NCBI RefSeq assembly: GCF_026586625.1
Contig: NZ_JAODIW010000006.1
Location: 568,927 to 632,926 of the forward strand
Source of the DNA: Halobium salinum
Lineage (GTDB): Archaea > Halobacteriota > Halobacteria > Halobacteriales > Haloferacaceae
DNA length: 64,000 nt
Direction: 5' to 3'
The position numbers were made by a program, and so were the translations under genes. Under the pieces are notes generated by a model, which had not been told where the DNA came from, ran no database searches, and saw only the letters and a program-made list of their open reading frames with translations. This document shows, one piece after another, positions 16,391-24,800 of the stretch. The number at the start of each line of letters is the position of its first letter. The stretch's first letter is position 1.

Positions 16391-17286
16391 TGGCAGGGAC
16401 CTCGGAGAACCTCCCCTTCGACCTCCCCGAGGTCGACTACACCCGGTACTCGAACCGGCAGCTCGCGGCGGTGCCCCTGGCGGTGCTCGCGCTCGCCCTC
16501 CTCGTCATCGCGGCGACGTTCGCCCTCACCGGGGCGCCAGTCGACCCCGGACTCGACTTCACCGGTGGCACAGAGCTTCGCGTCGCCGTCGACGCGCCGA
16601 ACGAGGACGCGGCCCGCGAACAGATACGCGGGGCGTTCGCCGTCGAACCCGAGTCGATTCAGTCGGTGCCCTCGGACGCGACCTACATCGTGACGTTCCA
16701 AGAGGGGGCCGCCTCGACCTCCGCGCTCGACCAACAGGCCAGAGACGCCGGACTGGAGGTCCGCTCCAGTGACTCCGTCTCCGCCAGCTTCGGGGGCGAG
16801 ACCCAGGGGCTCGCCCTCGCCGGCGTCGCGGTGGCGTTCGTGGGGATGAGCCTCCTCGTCTTCGCCATGTTCCGGACGTTCGTCCCCTCCATCGCGGTCG
16901 TGGTCTCCGCGTTCTCGGACATCGTCATCCCCGTGGCGCTGATGAACCTGCTCGGCATCGAACTGTCGCTGGGGACGGTCGCCGCGCTCCTGATGATTAT
17001 CGGGTACTCCGTCGACTCGGACATCCTGCTCAACAGCCACATCCTGCGCCGCTCGGGTGACTTCTACGAGTCCACCTACCGGGCGATGCGCACGGGTGTC
17101 ACCATGACGCTCACCTCCCTCGCGGCGATGGCGGTGATGGCGGTGACGGCGACGCTGTTCGGCATCGAACTGCTCGCCTCCATCGGCATCATCCTCGTGT
17201 TCGGCCTCGCCGCCGACCTGATGAACACCTACATGCTCAACCTCAGTCTCCTCCGGTGGTACAAGTTCGAGGGGGTGAACCGCTGA
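16390..17286 (+). CDS. secF: Protein-export membrane protein SecF
   Basis: A 298-residue component of the SecDF complex that helps protein export through SecYEG. It has the short N-terminal cytoplasmic part, one helix (about 28-46), the periplasmic-type domain starting at DPGLDFTGGTELRV, then five helices from about 135. The motifs VVSAFSDIVIPVALM and GYSVDSDILLNSHILR are the proton-conducting family signatures. Gene order secF-secD is typical of haloarchaea. Its ATG overlaps the TGA of an 11-codon leader ORF, and its own TGA overlaps the secD ATG. Confidence 0.95.
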   Translation: MAGTSENLPFDLPEVDYTRYSNRQLAAVPLAVLALALLVIAATFALTGAPVDPGLDFTGGTELRVAVDAPNEDAAREQIRGAFAVEPESIQSVPSDATYIVTFQEGAASTSALDQQARDAGLEVRSSDSVSASFGGETQGLALAGVAVAFVGMSLLVFAMFRTFVPSIAVVVSAFSDIVIPVALMNLLGIELSLGTVAALLMIIGYSVDSDILLNSHILRRSGDFYESTYRAMRTGVTMTLTSLAAMAVMAVTATLFGIELLASIGIILVFGLAADLMNTYMLNLSLLRWYKFEGVNR

Positions 17287-18848
17287 TGGTGTCGGTCCGC
17301 GACAACTGGCGCGTGTTCCTGCTCGTCCTCGTCCTCCTCGGCAGTACCTTCGCGCTGTTCTCGCCGACGATGTCCGGCTCCGACGGCCCGAGCGGCCCCG
17401 GACAGGCGAGCGACGGCCCGACCAATCTCAGGTTCGGTCTCGAACTCTCCGGCGGCACCCGAATCAGGGCGCCGCTGGTCGGCGTCACCGCCGAGGGCGT
17501 CCAGTTCGGCGACGAGAACATCACGGCCGTCGAGCGCAACGTGGCCGACCAGTTCGACGGCATCACCGTCACCGACGTGACGGCCCGCCGGAGCGCGAAC
17601 GCCTCGACCGTCGAGGTGACCGCCGAGAACGTGACGACCGACGACCTCGCGAGTGCGCTCGACGCGACTGGGTACCAGTACGAGTCGGTGCGCGAGGGGG
17701 TCACCGAGCCGACCCGCCAGCAGACCGTCGAGGTGCTTCAGGCGAAGGTGAACGAGGCCGGCCTCAGCGGCGGGACGGTCCAGTCGGTGTCGACCGCACA
17801 GGGTCAGTACTTCATCCTCATCGAGGCACCCGAGGAGCGCCAGGCGGTCATCGACCTCGTGAACTCCCGCGGGACCGTCCGCGTCGACATCTACCATCCA
17901 GCTGAGAACGGCTCCGGTTACACGACTCGCGAGGCCGTCCTCGAACAGGGCGACTTCCAGTCCATCAGCACGGCCCAGCAGGGAGAGGGGAACCAGCCGC
18001 CGTTCGTCCGCGTGAGCATCAAGGAGAACGTCGCACCCCAGTTCCAGCGAGCGGTCGTCGAGACCGGCGTCGCTCAGCCCGGTGGGACGAGCTGTTCGTA
18101 CCGGGAGAACCCGGACACCACCGACCCGTGTCTGCTGACGAAGGTCGACGGCGAAGTCGTCTACGCCGCCGGGATGGAGGCCTCGCTGGCGCAGAGCATG
18201 CGCTCGGGCCAGTGGCTGAACGACCCGACGTTCATCCTCCCGGCCGACAACTACTCCGCGGCCCAGCAGCTCGCCATCGACCTGCGCGCCGGTGCGCTCC
18301 CGGCTCAGCTCGACCTCGAAGAGGAGGGGACCTCCTCGTACGTCTCGCCCTCGCAGGGTGCGTCGTTCAAGGTCGACTCGCTCATCACCGGCGTCATCGC
18401 CGTGCTCGCGGTCAGCGTCGTCGTCTTCCTCCGATACGGGCGGGTGGAGGTCGCCGTGCCGATGATTCTCACCGCGCTGTCCGAGGTGGTCGTCCTCCTC
18501 GGGTTCGCGTCGGTCATCGGCTACCCCATCGACCTCGCGGTCATCGCCGGGTTCGTCGCCGTCATCGGGACGGGGGTGGACGACCTCATCATCATCGCCG
18601 ACGAGGTGATGAGCGAGGGTGACGTCTCCTCCCGCCGGGTGTTCCAGTCGCGCTTCCGGAAGGCGTTCTGGGTCATCGGCGCCGCCGCCGCGACGACCAT
18701 CATCGCGATGAGCCCGCTCGCCGTCCTCTCGCTCGGCGACCTGCGCGGGTTCGCCATCTTCACCATCCTCGGCGTCATCGTCGGCGTCCTCCTGACGCGG
18801 CCGGCGTACGGGGACATCCTCCGTGGCCTGCTGACGGAGAGTCGCTGA
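17286..18848 (+). CDS. secD: Protein-export membrane protein SecD
   Basis: A 520-residue partner of SecF. One N-terminal helix (RVFLLVLVLLGSTFALF) is followed by the large external domain with RFGLELSGGTRIRAPL (the D1 motif) and, from about residue 360, five helices with GVIAVLAVSVVVFLRY, IGTGVDDLIIIADEVMSEG and FAIFTILGVIVGVLLTRPAY. The ATG at 17286 overlaps the secF stop (TGATG), so the frame extension to 17256 is not used. SecD and SecF use the ion gradient to release exported proteins on the outside. Confidence 0.95.
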   Translation: MVSVRDNWRVFLLVLVLLGSTFALFSPTMSGSDGPSGPGQASDGPTNLRFGLELSGGTRIRAPLVGVTAEGVQFGDENITAVERNVADQFDGITVTDVTARRSANASTVEVTAENVTTDDLASALDATGYQYESVREGVTEPTRQQTVEVLQAKVNEAGLSGGTVQSVSTAQGQYFILIEAPEERQAVIDLVNSRGTVRVDIYHPAENGSGYTTREAVLEQGDFQSISTAQQGEGNQPPFVRVSIKENVAPQFQRAVVETGVAQPGGTSCSYRENPDTTDPCLLTKVDGEVVYAAGMEASLAQSMRSGQWLNDPTFILPADNYSAAQQLAIDLRAGALPAQLDLEEEGTSSYVSPSQGASFKVDSLITGVIAVLAVSVVVFLRYGRVEVAVPMILTALSEVVVLLGFASVIGYPIDLAVIAGFVAVIGTGVDDLIIIADEVMSEGDVSSRRVFQSRFRKAFWVIGAAAATTIIAMSPLAVLSLGDLRGFAIFTILGVIVGVLLTRPAYGDILRGLLTESR

Positions 18849-19224
18849 GGCGACGCTCGGGTTCGATTTTCCCAGTCTTCTGCTCACCAGCGCGCCGCTC
18901 GGCCGGATAGCCGCCGTCGACGACCGACCACCCACCGATGGGTAGGGCTCCGGGAGGGGCCGGTCCAGGCGCTCTGCGCCCGCGAGCTCGGGAGTTCGAA
19001 GCGCTCCCGGTGCTCGGCGACACCGACGAAGTAAGCACCGGAGGCGAGCGAACGGCGTGAGCGAGCCGAAGCGCCCAACGAGTCAGCGGAGCCGAGCGGA
19101 CGGGGGACTCCGGAGGGCAGGAACGCAGCTGCTTCGAATCCCACGTCTCCTCCGGACACGTCGTCGACAGAAAACCCGGAAAAAGACCGTCACGCTCAAA
19201 CCGGCCGCCAGCGAATCCGGGGGT
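18849..19224. other. Intergenic stretch with a degenerate GC-rich element
   Basis: No supported gene. From about 19020 to 19090 runs the repetitive GAGCGAACGGCGTGAGCGAG-like sequence often seen between haloarchaeal genes. At 19133-19142 there is a CTTCGAATCC sequence resembling a tRNA T-loop, but no acceptor, anticodon or D-arm can be folded around it. It may be a decayed repeat. Confidence 0.4.
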
Positions 19225-19356
19225 ATGAACGGCTCGTGGTACTCCAGTCCGGAAGGCGCGATGAACCTCATCCTCGGCGGCGTCCTCGCCGCGGCCCTCC
19301 TCTTCGGGCTCATCTTCGGGGCGGTGTACATGGGCATCCTCCCGACGATTACGTAG
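19225..19356 (+). CDS. 43-residue single-helix membrane protein
   Basis: A very short protein beginning MNGSWYSSPEGAMNLILGGV, with one hydrophobic helix from about residue 13 to 38 and no charge after it. The composition and clean stop suggest a real small membrane protein; similar single-helix genes are common and often missed in haloarchaea. The frame is open upstream, but the ATG at 19225 separates the hydrophobic protein from Arg-rich shadow sequence. Function unknown. Confidence 0.6.
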   Translation: MNGSWYSSPEGAMNLILGGVLAAALLFGLIFGAVYMGILPTIT

Positions 19357-19391
19357 ACGTCGGGGAGACTCCCACCACCGTCCTCGGCCGG

Positions 19392-20081
19392 TCAGAACTC
19401 CGCGAGCGACGACTGTTCGGCCGCGGCCAGCAGGTCGTCGCAGGTCGACCACGACCGGCGCGCACAGTCCGGTAGTCCGCCCGTCTCGGCGACGTACCGC
19501 CGGAGAAAGGCCCGCGTCGTCGGGTCGCTCGGATAGCCGCTCCCGACCGGCCCCCACTCGGCGTACGCCTCGGCGAGGGTCGCCACCCGCGCGTCGCGTT
19601 CGACCTTGGCGACGACGCTCGCGGCGCTCACGACGGGGTAGGACTCGTCGGCGCGGTGTTCGGCGGTCACTTCGACCTCGGTGCCGGCGTCGGCGACCGC
19701 CTCCCGAACGCGGCGGCCGAAGCGGTCGGCGTCCACGTCGCCGGCGTCGACGACGAGCCGGTCGCCGGGCTCGGCGACGGCCGCGGCCGCCTCCGCCTGC
19801 GCCGCGACCGTCAGGGCGTTCATGTCCGTCGCCGGGTCGTCGATGCGGGAGACCGGGACGACACCGACGCCGACGCTGACCTCCGAGTCGGCCTCGAAGG
19901 TGGCCGCCAACTCCTCGCGGCGCGCCGGGGCGACCCGCTTCGAGTCGTCGACGTCCTCGGGGAGCCGGTCGGGGACCGTCCGGACCGCGGCGGCGACCAT
20001 CGGCCCGAGCACCGGCCCCTTCCCGGCCTCGTCGACGCCGACCGTGACGGTGTCCTCGTCGGCGCCGGAGTCGCGTGTCAT
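19392..20081 (-). CDS. rnhB: Ribonuclease HII
   Basis: A 229-residue enzyme that removes RNA from RNA/DNA hybrids, including single ribonucleotides in DNA. The first active-site motif is VGVDEAGKGPVLGPMV (Asp17, Glu18). The second acidic residue is in DRLVVDAGDVDADRF. Family pieces DDSKRVAPARREEL and SYPVVSAASVVAKVERDA confirm the assignment. The start MTRDSGADEDTVTVG at 20081 is chosen; the frame runs on upstream without coding character. Confidence 0.95.
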   Translation of the reverse strand: MTRDSGADEDTVTVGVDEAGKGPVLGPMVAAAVRTVPDRLPEDVDDSKRVAPARREELAATFEADSEVSVGVGVVPVSRIDDPATDMNALTVAAQAEAAAAVAEPGDRLVVDAGDVDADRFGRRVREAVADAGTEVEVTAEHRADESYPVVSAASVVAKVERDARVATLAEAYAEWGPVGSGYPSDPTTRAFLRRYVAETGGLPDCARRSWSTCDDLLAAAEQSSLAEF

Positions 20082-20188
20082 GGTCACTCGTCTCCCGGGT
20101 CGGAGAGCGGCGGCTAAGCCGTTTCGACTCGTCGAGCGGGTCCGTCGGCTCGGACGGACGGGACGTCGTAAAAACGGGTTGTCGGCCG

Positions 20189-20341
20189 CTACTTCGAGGT
20201 CGCGCGGGACGCCGCCGACCGCGGCTCCGGCTTCGCCTCCAGCTCCGGTTCCGGCGCTTCCTCCCCCGTCGACCGCGAGCGTTCTTCGGTGTCGAGCTCC
20301 TCCCGTAGTGCCGTCCACTCCGCGTCGAACTCCTTACACAT
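20189..20341 (-). CDS. 50-residue charged protein
   Basis: A small, Glu/Arg-rich protein starting MCKEFDAEWTALREELDTEE. The frame also has an ATG at 20380, but an AT-rich AATTTATG box coincides with that ATG. The box therefore points to transcription starting about 26 bp later, and the ATG at 20341 is the better start. One helix is likely, followed by a disordered Pro/Ala-rich tail. Family unknown; real-gene status is moderate. Confidence 0.45.
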   Translation of the reverse strand: MCKEFDAEWTALREELDTEERSRSTGEEAPEPELEAKPEPRSAASRATSK

Positions 20342-20459
20342 CGGACTTCGAGCCCGGTTCGGGTGTACGAACGCCGACATAAATTCGTTGTGGCCGACGG
20401 TGGCGACGACCGGTGCGCGTAGACCGGCTGAACGGACGACCCGTGAACCGGCCGGGGTC

Positions 20460-21740
20460 TCAGCGGAAGAACTCGGACTGTTCGAACGCCTCGGACTCGC
20501 CCTCGACAGCGGTCACGTCGAGTGCGCTCACGTCGGCGTCGACGCCGAGCAGTCCCGCGAGACTCGGTTCGGTCCGGCCGTCGTCGCCGGAGACGAGCTC
20601 CTTGATGTAGAGGCCGCCTTGGCCGTGGACCTCGACGGTGGCGTGACGGGGGTCGGAGAGCTCGCCCGACGCGTCGTAGACGGTGCGTTCGCGGGTGAGC
20701 GCGGCACGGCGGTGGTCGACGCGCTGGGGCGTGTACTGCCGGATGGTCGCGCCGGTCAGTTCTTCGAGGGCGTCGGCGAGCGCCTCGGCGGTCACGTCGC
20801 CGCCGAAGGTGACCTCGGCACGGTAGGTCTTGCTCGCGTCGAGTTCCTTCACGCGCTCGACCATGTCGTAGGTGGCGAGGCGGAGCCCCTCGACCTCGAC
20901 GGCGCCGTCGGCGAAGGCGTTCACGTCGCCCTCCAGGCGCTCCACGTCGATGCGGCGCCGACGGGGCTCTTTGACCTCGACGACGAACGGGCGACCGGTG
21001 CCGAGCATCAGCGCGTCCACGTCCTCGCGACCCGCACCGTGGAACAGCGCCTCGGTGCCGTCCATCAGGTCCATGACGATGGGGGCGACGTACTGCTCGA
21101 CGCTGTCGTCGTAGAGATAGCCCGACCCGCCGCAGTGGTCACAGGGCTCTCGACCCTGCCGGCCGGAGCCGTCACACTCCCGGCACGGCCACTCCGTCTG
21201 GGGGATGTCTCGCTCCAGCTTCCGGTAGCGCCCGTAGACGAACGCCGAGTTCACGGTGGTCTCGACGCGGTCCTCGGCGACGTCGATCAGGAACTGCACG
21301 TCCGGTCGACCGAAGTCGACCTCGGTGTCGGTGAGGCGACCCACCCGCTTGCCGACCTCGCGGTTGAACTCCGACTTGAACAGTTCGCCGGCGTCGGGGT
21401 CGAGGCCGACCTCCTCACGGAGAAGCGCCTCGTTCTCCTCGACCAGCGGCGGGGCGCGGGTGCCGACCTGGTAGGTCTCGAACTCGGTGCCTTCGACGGC
21501 CGCGGCACAGCGCTCGGCCCACTCGTCGAAGCGGGCACACTCCCCCTCACACACCCAGCAGTCGGCCGTCTCGACGGACTCGGGCTCCTCGTCCGTCTCC
21601 AGTCCGTGGGCGACCCGGAGGGACCGACCGCGCTCTGCGTTCGTGAGGCCGAAGCTCCGGTCGGCGTAGACGCGACCGAGACACGAGTCACACACCGGAC
21701 CCGTGTCGGCGAGCGCCGCGGCCTCGTCGAGGATGCTCAT
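20460..21740 (-). CDS. pus10: tRNA pseudouridine(54/55) synthase Pus10
   Basis: A 426-residue enzyme that makes pseudouridine at tRNA positions 54 and 55 in archaea. The N-terminal zinc-binding part has CDSCLGRVYADRSFGLTN and CWVCEGEC. A second zinc-type module, CRECDGSGRQ..PCDHCGGSGYLY, sits in the middle. The catalytic region includes FHGAGREDVDALMLGTGRPF, where the aspartate is catalytic, and EVKEPRRRRID. The C-terminal part ends with VHGQGGLYIKELVSGDDGRT. Length and order match the family. It is transcribed alone. Confidence 0.94.
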   Translation of the reverse strand: MSILDEAAALADTGPVCDSCLGRVYADRSFGLTNAERGRSLRVAHGLETDEEPESVETADCWVCEGECARFDEWAERCAAAVEGTEFETYQVGTRAPPLVEENEALLREEVGLDPDAGELFKSEFNREVGKRVGRLTDTEVDFGRPDVQFLIDVAEDRVETTVNSAFVYGRYRKLERDIPQTEWPCRECDGSGRQGREPCDHCGGSGYLYDDSVEQYVAPIVMDLMDGTEALFHGAGREDVDALMLGTGRPFVVEVKEPRRRRIDVERLEGDVNAFADGAVEVEGLRLATYDMVERVKELDASKTYRAEVTFGGDVTAEALADALEELTGATIRQYTPQRVDHRRAALTRERTVYDASGELSDPRHATVEVHGQGGLYIKELVSGDDGRTEPSLAGLLGVDADVSALDVTAVEGESEAFEQSEFFR

Positions 21741-22136
21741 GCGCGAATCCAGACGACGGGGGGGTGAATGCCTTACTATCCGACCTCGGAACCGAGTGTG
21801 TGAATCGCCGATTTAGGGGACTGCCAGTCGCGCAGTGAGACGCGCCGAACACGACAGGTACGCCTTCGACGAGGGCGGCCGGACCCCACACGGAACGACT
21901 TGGCGCCCGTTTCTGCGGGCGTCGGAGACGGTGACGAACCGACGGCTCCGAGCCTTCGAAAGGCGAAAACGGGGCGGAGCGGTCAGCGAGGACCGGAGAC
22001 GACGCTTGGTCGGAATCGAGCGTTCGTTACCGACCCCCCGCCTCTTGGCGGCGGTTTCCGTCGCCGGTCGGCCTCCTCGGTCGGGAGGACGACGCGCCCG
22101 CCGTCCGTGTCGACTGTTCGACCGACCCCGCGGCGC
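21741..22136. other. Intergenic stretch without a supported gene
   Basis: About 400 bp between pus10 and a small unknown gene. The open frames have low-quality composition rich in Arg. An AT-richer patch around 21770-21820 may carry the pus10 promoter. Confidence 0.4.
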
Positions 22137-22457
22137 TCACACATCGCGGTCCTCCCGTGCGAGGACGGACACCTCGGCGCGCTCGACGCCGAACCCGTCG
22201 CGGAGCTGTGCGGCGAGCGCGTCGCCGTCGGCGTCGGGGCGCTCGGGTCGGAGTCGGAGCGTCGCGACCAGGTCGACCGCGAGGTCGTTCAGGCCGGGTC
22301 GAAGGCCGGAGACGTCGACCGCTTCGACCTCGAGGACGCCGTCGACGCGTCGCAGTCGCTGGTGGACGCCGTCGTGGAGGTCGCCGCGGCCGTTCCGCGA
22401 GACTAACACGCGCATCTCGGCGCGGACCGTGCATTCGGGCTGCGTCTGGACTGACAT
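22137..22457 (-). CDS. Haloarchaeal protein of unknown function
   Basis: A 106-residue soluble protein starting MSVQTQPECTVRAEMRVLVS. The pattern of alternating strands and helices (RAEMRVLVSRNGRGDLHDGV, VLEVEAVDVSGLRPGLNDLAVDLVATLRL, then DGFGVERAEVSVLARED) suggests a small alpha/beta fold. I do not recognise a family. The ATG at 22457 fits because the upstream 135 codons of the same frame are Arg/Pro-rich. Two strong hairpins lie 48 and 117 bp upstream of the start, possibly in its leader. Confidence 0.6.
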   Translation of the reverse strand: MSVQTQPECTVRAEMRVLVSRNGRGDLHDGVHQRLRRVDGVLEVEAVDVSGLRPGLNDLAVDLVATLRLRPERPDADGDALAAQLRDGFGVERAEVSVLAREDRDV

Positions 22458-22504
22458 CGAGACCCCCGCCGCGAGTCGAACGCGGCGTCCCGGTCGGCGG
22501 TCGT

Positions 22505-22533
22505 GGACCGCGGGCGTCCGACGCCCGCGGTCC
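22505..22533. repeat. Perfect 13-bp hairpin with 3-nt loop
   Basis: GGACCGCGGGCGT-CCG-ACGCCCGCGGTCC is a perfect inverted repeat. It is highly stable as RNA. It lies 48 bp before the minus-strand gene at 22137-22457, so it may be in its 5' leader, or it is an unrelated repeat element. No U-run follows, so it is not a standard terminator. Confidence 0.6.
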
Positions 22534-22573
22534 GAGCGCGCCCTCTCGAACCGGGATGAACCCTCGGGGGTGT

Positions 22574-22597
22574 CCGGGAGAGCGATGCCTCTCCCGG
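22574..22597. repeat. Second hairpin, 9-bp stem and 6-nt loop
   Basis: CCGGGAGAG-CGATGC-CTCTCCCGG is a perfect inverted repeat 40 bp from the 13-bp hairpin. The two together suggest a structured RNA or a remnant element in a 600-bp region without large genes. Confidence 0.55.
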
Positions 22598-22789
22598 GTC
22601 GGTGGCTGAGCCGTGGCTCGTCGACCGCCGCCGGCGATTCGGGAGGCGTCGGCGGCGCCGGTGACACCGGACGACGGTCGATGGACTCGCCTGTCGCCTG
22701 TGACGACGCAGGAGAAGGACACTCGGACCCGTCCGTGTCCGGTCGGGGGTCGAGAGAAACCTTCCGCCCCCGCGCCGTGTACGTAGCGG

Positions 22790-22909
22790 TTACGCGGCGA
22801 CGGAGACGGTCCGAGTGTCGTCGTGAGACACCTTCATCCCGGCTCCCTCGCGGGTACCACAATCGGCGCTGCCATAGAAGGCGAGCGTCGGGTTGTGAGT
22901 CGGGATCAT
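22790..22909 (-). CDS. Possible 39-residue protein
   Basis: A short frame beginning MIPTHNPTLAFYGSADCGTR and ending VSVAA. The composition is not the Arg/Pro-rich type of shadow frames. An AT-rich CTTTTATC box at 22974-22981 on the minus strand lies about 70 bp before the ATG. Alternative ATGs at 22960-22969 in the same frame would be too close to the box. Unsupported by any known family. Confidence 0.3.
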   Translation of the reverse strand: MIPTHNPTLAFYGSADCGTREGAGMKVSHDDTRTVSVAA

Positions 22910-23063
22910 GGTCGTGGTCTCACGAGCGCGGCGCGATGCCACGCTGTGTAGTCGTGACATCATGTGCATCGATGATAAAAGTTTCTCGGCTGTGGGTCCC
23001 TGTAGCACGCCAAAGAAGAATGCCGAACGGCTCGATTCGCGTCGAATCGCCGCGGACCGTCCG

Positions 23064-23660
23064 TTAGCTCTCGGCCGTCGTGGTCGTGGTGTTGGCCGTG
23101 GTCGCGTTACCCGTCGTCGAGTTCGCGGAGCTGTTGTTACCCGCGGTCGTCGTGGTCGTCGCGTTGCTCGCCTCGACCTCGTGGGTCGCGAGCGTCTCGG
23201 TCGTACCGTCCTCGCTGACCCAGACGACTTCGACCGTGTCACCCGCGGACGCGTTCACGGTGATGGTGTTACCGACGGAGATGGGGTACTCCTGAGCGCT
23301 CGCGTTCGCGTCGTCGGAGACCCACGTCGTGTTGTTCTCACCGACCGACACCACGACCTCGCTCGTGGTCTCGTTGGTAATCGAGGCGCCGCCCATGTGG
23401 ACGACCATCACTTGCCCCTCGGCGGGCGAGCGGAAGCTGAAGTTGGCCTCGGCGTCCGACTCGGCGGACTCGTTCGACTCGGTGGTCGTCTCGTTTCCGC
23501 CGTCCATCGCCTCGGTCGTCTCGTTCATCGTCGTCTCGTCCATCGTCGTCTCCGCGCCGGAGGCGTTTCCGGTCTCGTTGCCGGCGGAGTCCGTCGTTCC
23601 ACTACACCCTGCCAGCAGTAGGAGGGCGCAGACGAACACGGTCGCGATTGCTCGTCGCAT
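23064..23660 (-). CDS. Asn/Thr-rich lipoprotein with pilin-like beta domain
   Basis: A 198-residue lipoprotein with signal MRRAIATVFVCALLLLAGCS; the lipobox cysteine is Cys19. Residues 20-75 are a linker full of Thr, Asn and Glu with many N-glycosylation sequons (NET, NAS, NES). Residues about 77-165 form one beta-rich domain (VMVVHMGGASITNETTSEVVV ... NTITVNASAGDTVEVVWVSED), which resembles the C-terminal domain of haloarchaeal type IV pilins. A Thr/Asn tail follows. It is probably a heavily glycosylated surface protein. The start at 23660 is fixed by the signal peptide. Function unknown. Confidence 0.82.
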   Translation of the reverse strand: MRRAIATVFVCALLLLAGCSGTTDSAGNETGNASGAETTMDETTMNETTEAMDGGNETTTESNESAESDAEANFSFRSPAEGQVMVVHMGGASITNETTSEVVVSVGENNTTWVSDDANASAQEYPISVGNTITVNASAGDTVEVVWVSEDGTTETLATHEVEASNATTTTTAGNNSSANSTTGNATTANTTTTTAES

Positions 23661-23742
23661 ACGACCGGAACGTCCCACGCACGATACATATGCTTTCAGG
23701 CCGAAACCGTGCGTACGGCTGTCTATGGCACGCCTGTAGCCG

Positions 23743-23934
23743 TCAGCCCGACCACTCGCCGTCCATGTCGCCGGCGACCTGCGTCCGCCAGGACTCGAAA
23801 CTGGACTCGCAGGTCGGCTCCTCGTCGATGTGGTCGATGAACCCCGCACCGGCGTCGGTCAACTGGTCCCCGCAGAACGGGCACTGCTCGGTGTCGGTCC
23901 ACTGCGGCCGTGAGGTGGTCGTCTCGACGCTCAT
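23743..23934 (-). CDS. Small zinc-finger protein
   Basis: A 63-residue protein with Cys18 and Cys21 (CPFC), His35 and Cys42 in a C2HC arrangement, and an aromatic C-terminus ending DMDGEWSG. The spacing CxxC-x13-H-x6-C matches a widespread haloarchaeal zinc-finger family (I believe DUF7501). Such small proteins often affect biofilm or stress phenotypes, but this one has no assigned role. Confidence 0.82.
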   Translation of the reverse strand: MSVETTTSRPQWTDTEQCPFCGDQLTDAGAGFIDHIDEEPTCESSFESWRTQVAGDMDGEWSG

Positions 23935-24000
23935 TACGACCGGTACGACGACACGAAACCACTTGAATCAGTGGGTCAATTCGGGGAGGTAGGTGGAAGA

Positions 24001-24013
24001 TACTCTGAGAGTA
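24001..24013. promoter_or_regulatory. Perfect palindrome in an AT-rich patch
   Basis: TACTCT-G-AGAGTA is a perfect 6-1-6 inverted repeat followed by AT-rich GATATTTACTCTATATG. It lies 67 bp upstream of the minus-strand zinc-finger gene and in front of the decayed DUF2270 region. It could be a regulator site. The resemblance to TrmB-type TACT-N-GAGTA sites is partial, as the spacing is shorter. Confidence 0.4.
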
Positions 24014-24419
24014 GGCAGATATTTACTCTATATGGGTCATTACAACGCACAATACCGACGATTCGTAAATTCGAACGCGGATCAGAACTCCAGCTTCGGT
24101 CCGGGGGGTCGTCCTCGAAGGGGACTCGCCGGTCGGTTTCGGACACTCGCTCCGGTGGCGCGTCCGACGCGGTCGTCGTCACCGTGGCCCGGTGAATCCG
24201 ATGGCACCGTACGGAACATCATCCGTCGGGACCGGGCGGGACCGAGAAGAGGGGGCCGAACCCGAACACCAGGTCGGCAGTCGAGCGCCGTCTGCCGTCG
24301 CCGAGACCGAGGTCCTAGGGCGGACTACTCGATACCGTCCCAGGCGCCGACCCCGCTGCGCCGGAGTTCGCCCGTCGCCTGCCAGACGCGTGGGCGGACG
24401 GTGATTCCCGCGGGCCGAG
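24014..24419. other. Region without an intact gene
   Basis: No open frame with coding character. The plus strand after 24100 is shadow-like. On the minus strand, near 24339-24410, the pieces VRPRVWQATGELRRSGVG and a stop may be the decayed end of the DUF2270 gene next to it. Confidence 0.35.
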
Positions 24420-24720
24420 GGAGAAACAGTCGACCGTGGCGACGACGAGGGCGACGTAGTGGGGCCGTTCCGCATGGAAGAGGCGTAGGTGAGGATGGCG
24501 GCCATCAGCGTCACCGCCTAGTTCGAACGGCGGTCGAGGCGCCCGCGCCACAGCTTCATCCGATGAACCTCTCCCCGGTAGAGGTGCGCCATCGACCTGC
24601 CGGGCGAACTCGACTCCTCGAAGAACCACCGTCCCATCGTCCGGGCCTCCTCGCTCGGCGCGTCGAACGACTCCTCGCGGTCGTACCCTGTCGACCCCTC
24701 GTCGGACTGCTCGGTCCACT
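24420..24720 (-). pseudogene. Decayed DUF2270 gene
   Basis: Reading the minus strand from 24720 gives EESFDAPSEEARTMGRWFFE, then SMAHLYRGEVHRMKLWRGRL and DRRSN followed by TAG at 24518-24520 where the family has Trp, then AVTLMAAILTYA. The family continues with an aromatic/Ser segment; here the frame must shift near 24480 to reach ERPHYVALVVATVDCFS. This is the N-terminal part of the haloarchaeal DUF2270 membrane protein, which normally has about 220 residues. The stop, the frameshift and the missing C-terminal half show that the gene is dead. The family assignment is from memory of its conserved YRGE..R...WR.RLDRTTNWAV pattern. Confidence 0.75.
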
Positions 24721-24800
24721 TTTCGGGATGTCGGCGGACCCCGGTGTCGCCGATTCCGATTGCACGCCGCGCATCCCGTCGTCGGTGACTCGACGAGCGT

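Noticed and set aside
19120-19160. tRNA gene suggested by TTCGAATCC
   Set aside because: No acceptor stem, anticodon arm or D-arm can be formed around the T-loop-like piece.
20289-21767. 492-residue plus-strand ORF opposite pus10
   Set aside because: Long antisense frames are usual in GC-rich DNA; the minus strand encodes a clear Pus10 enzyme.
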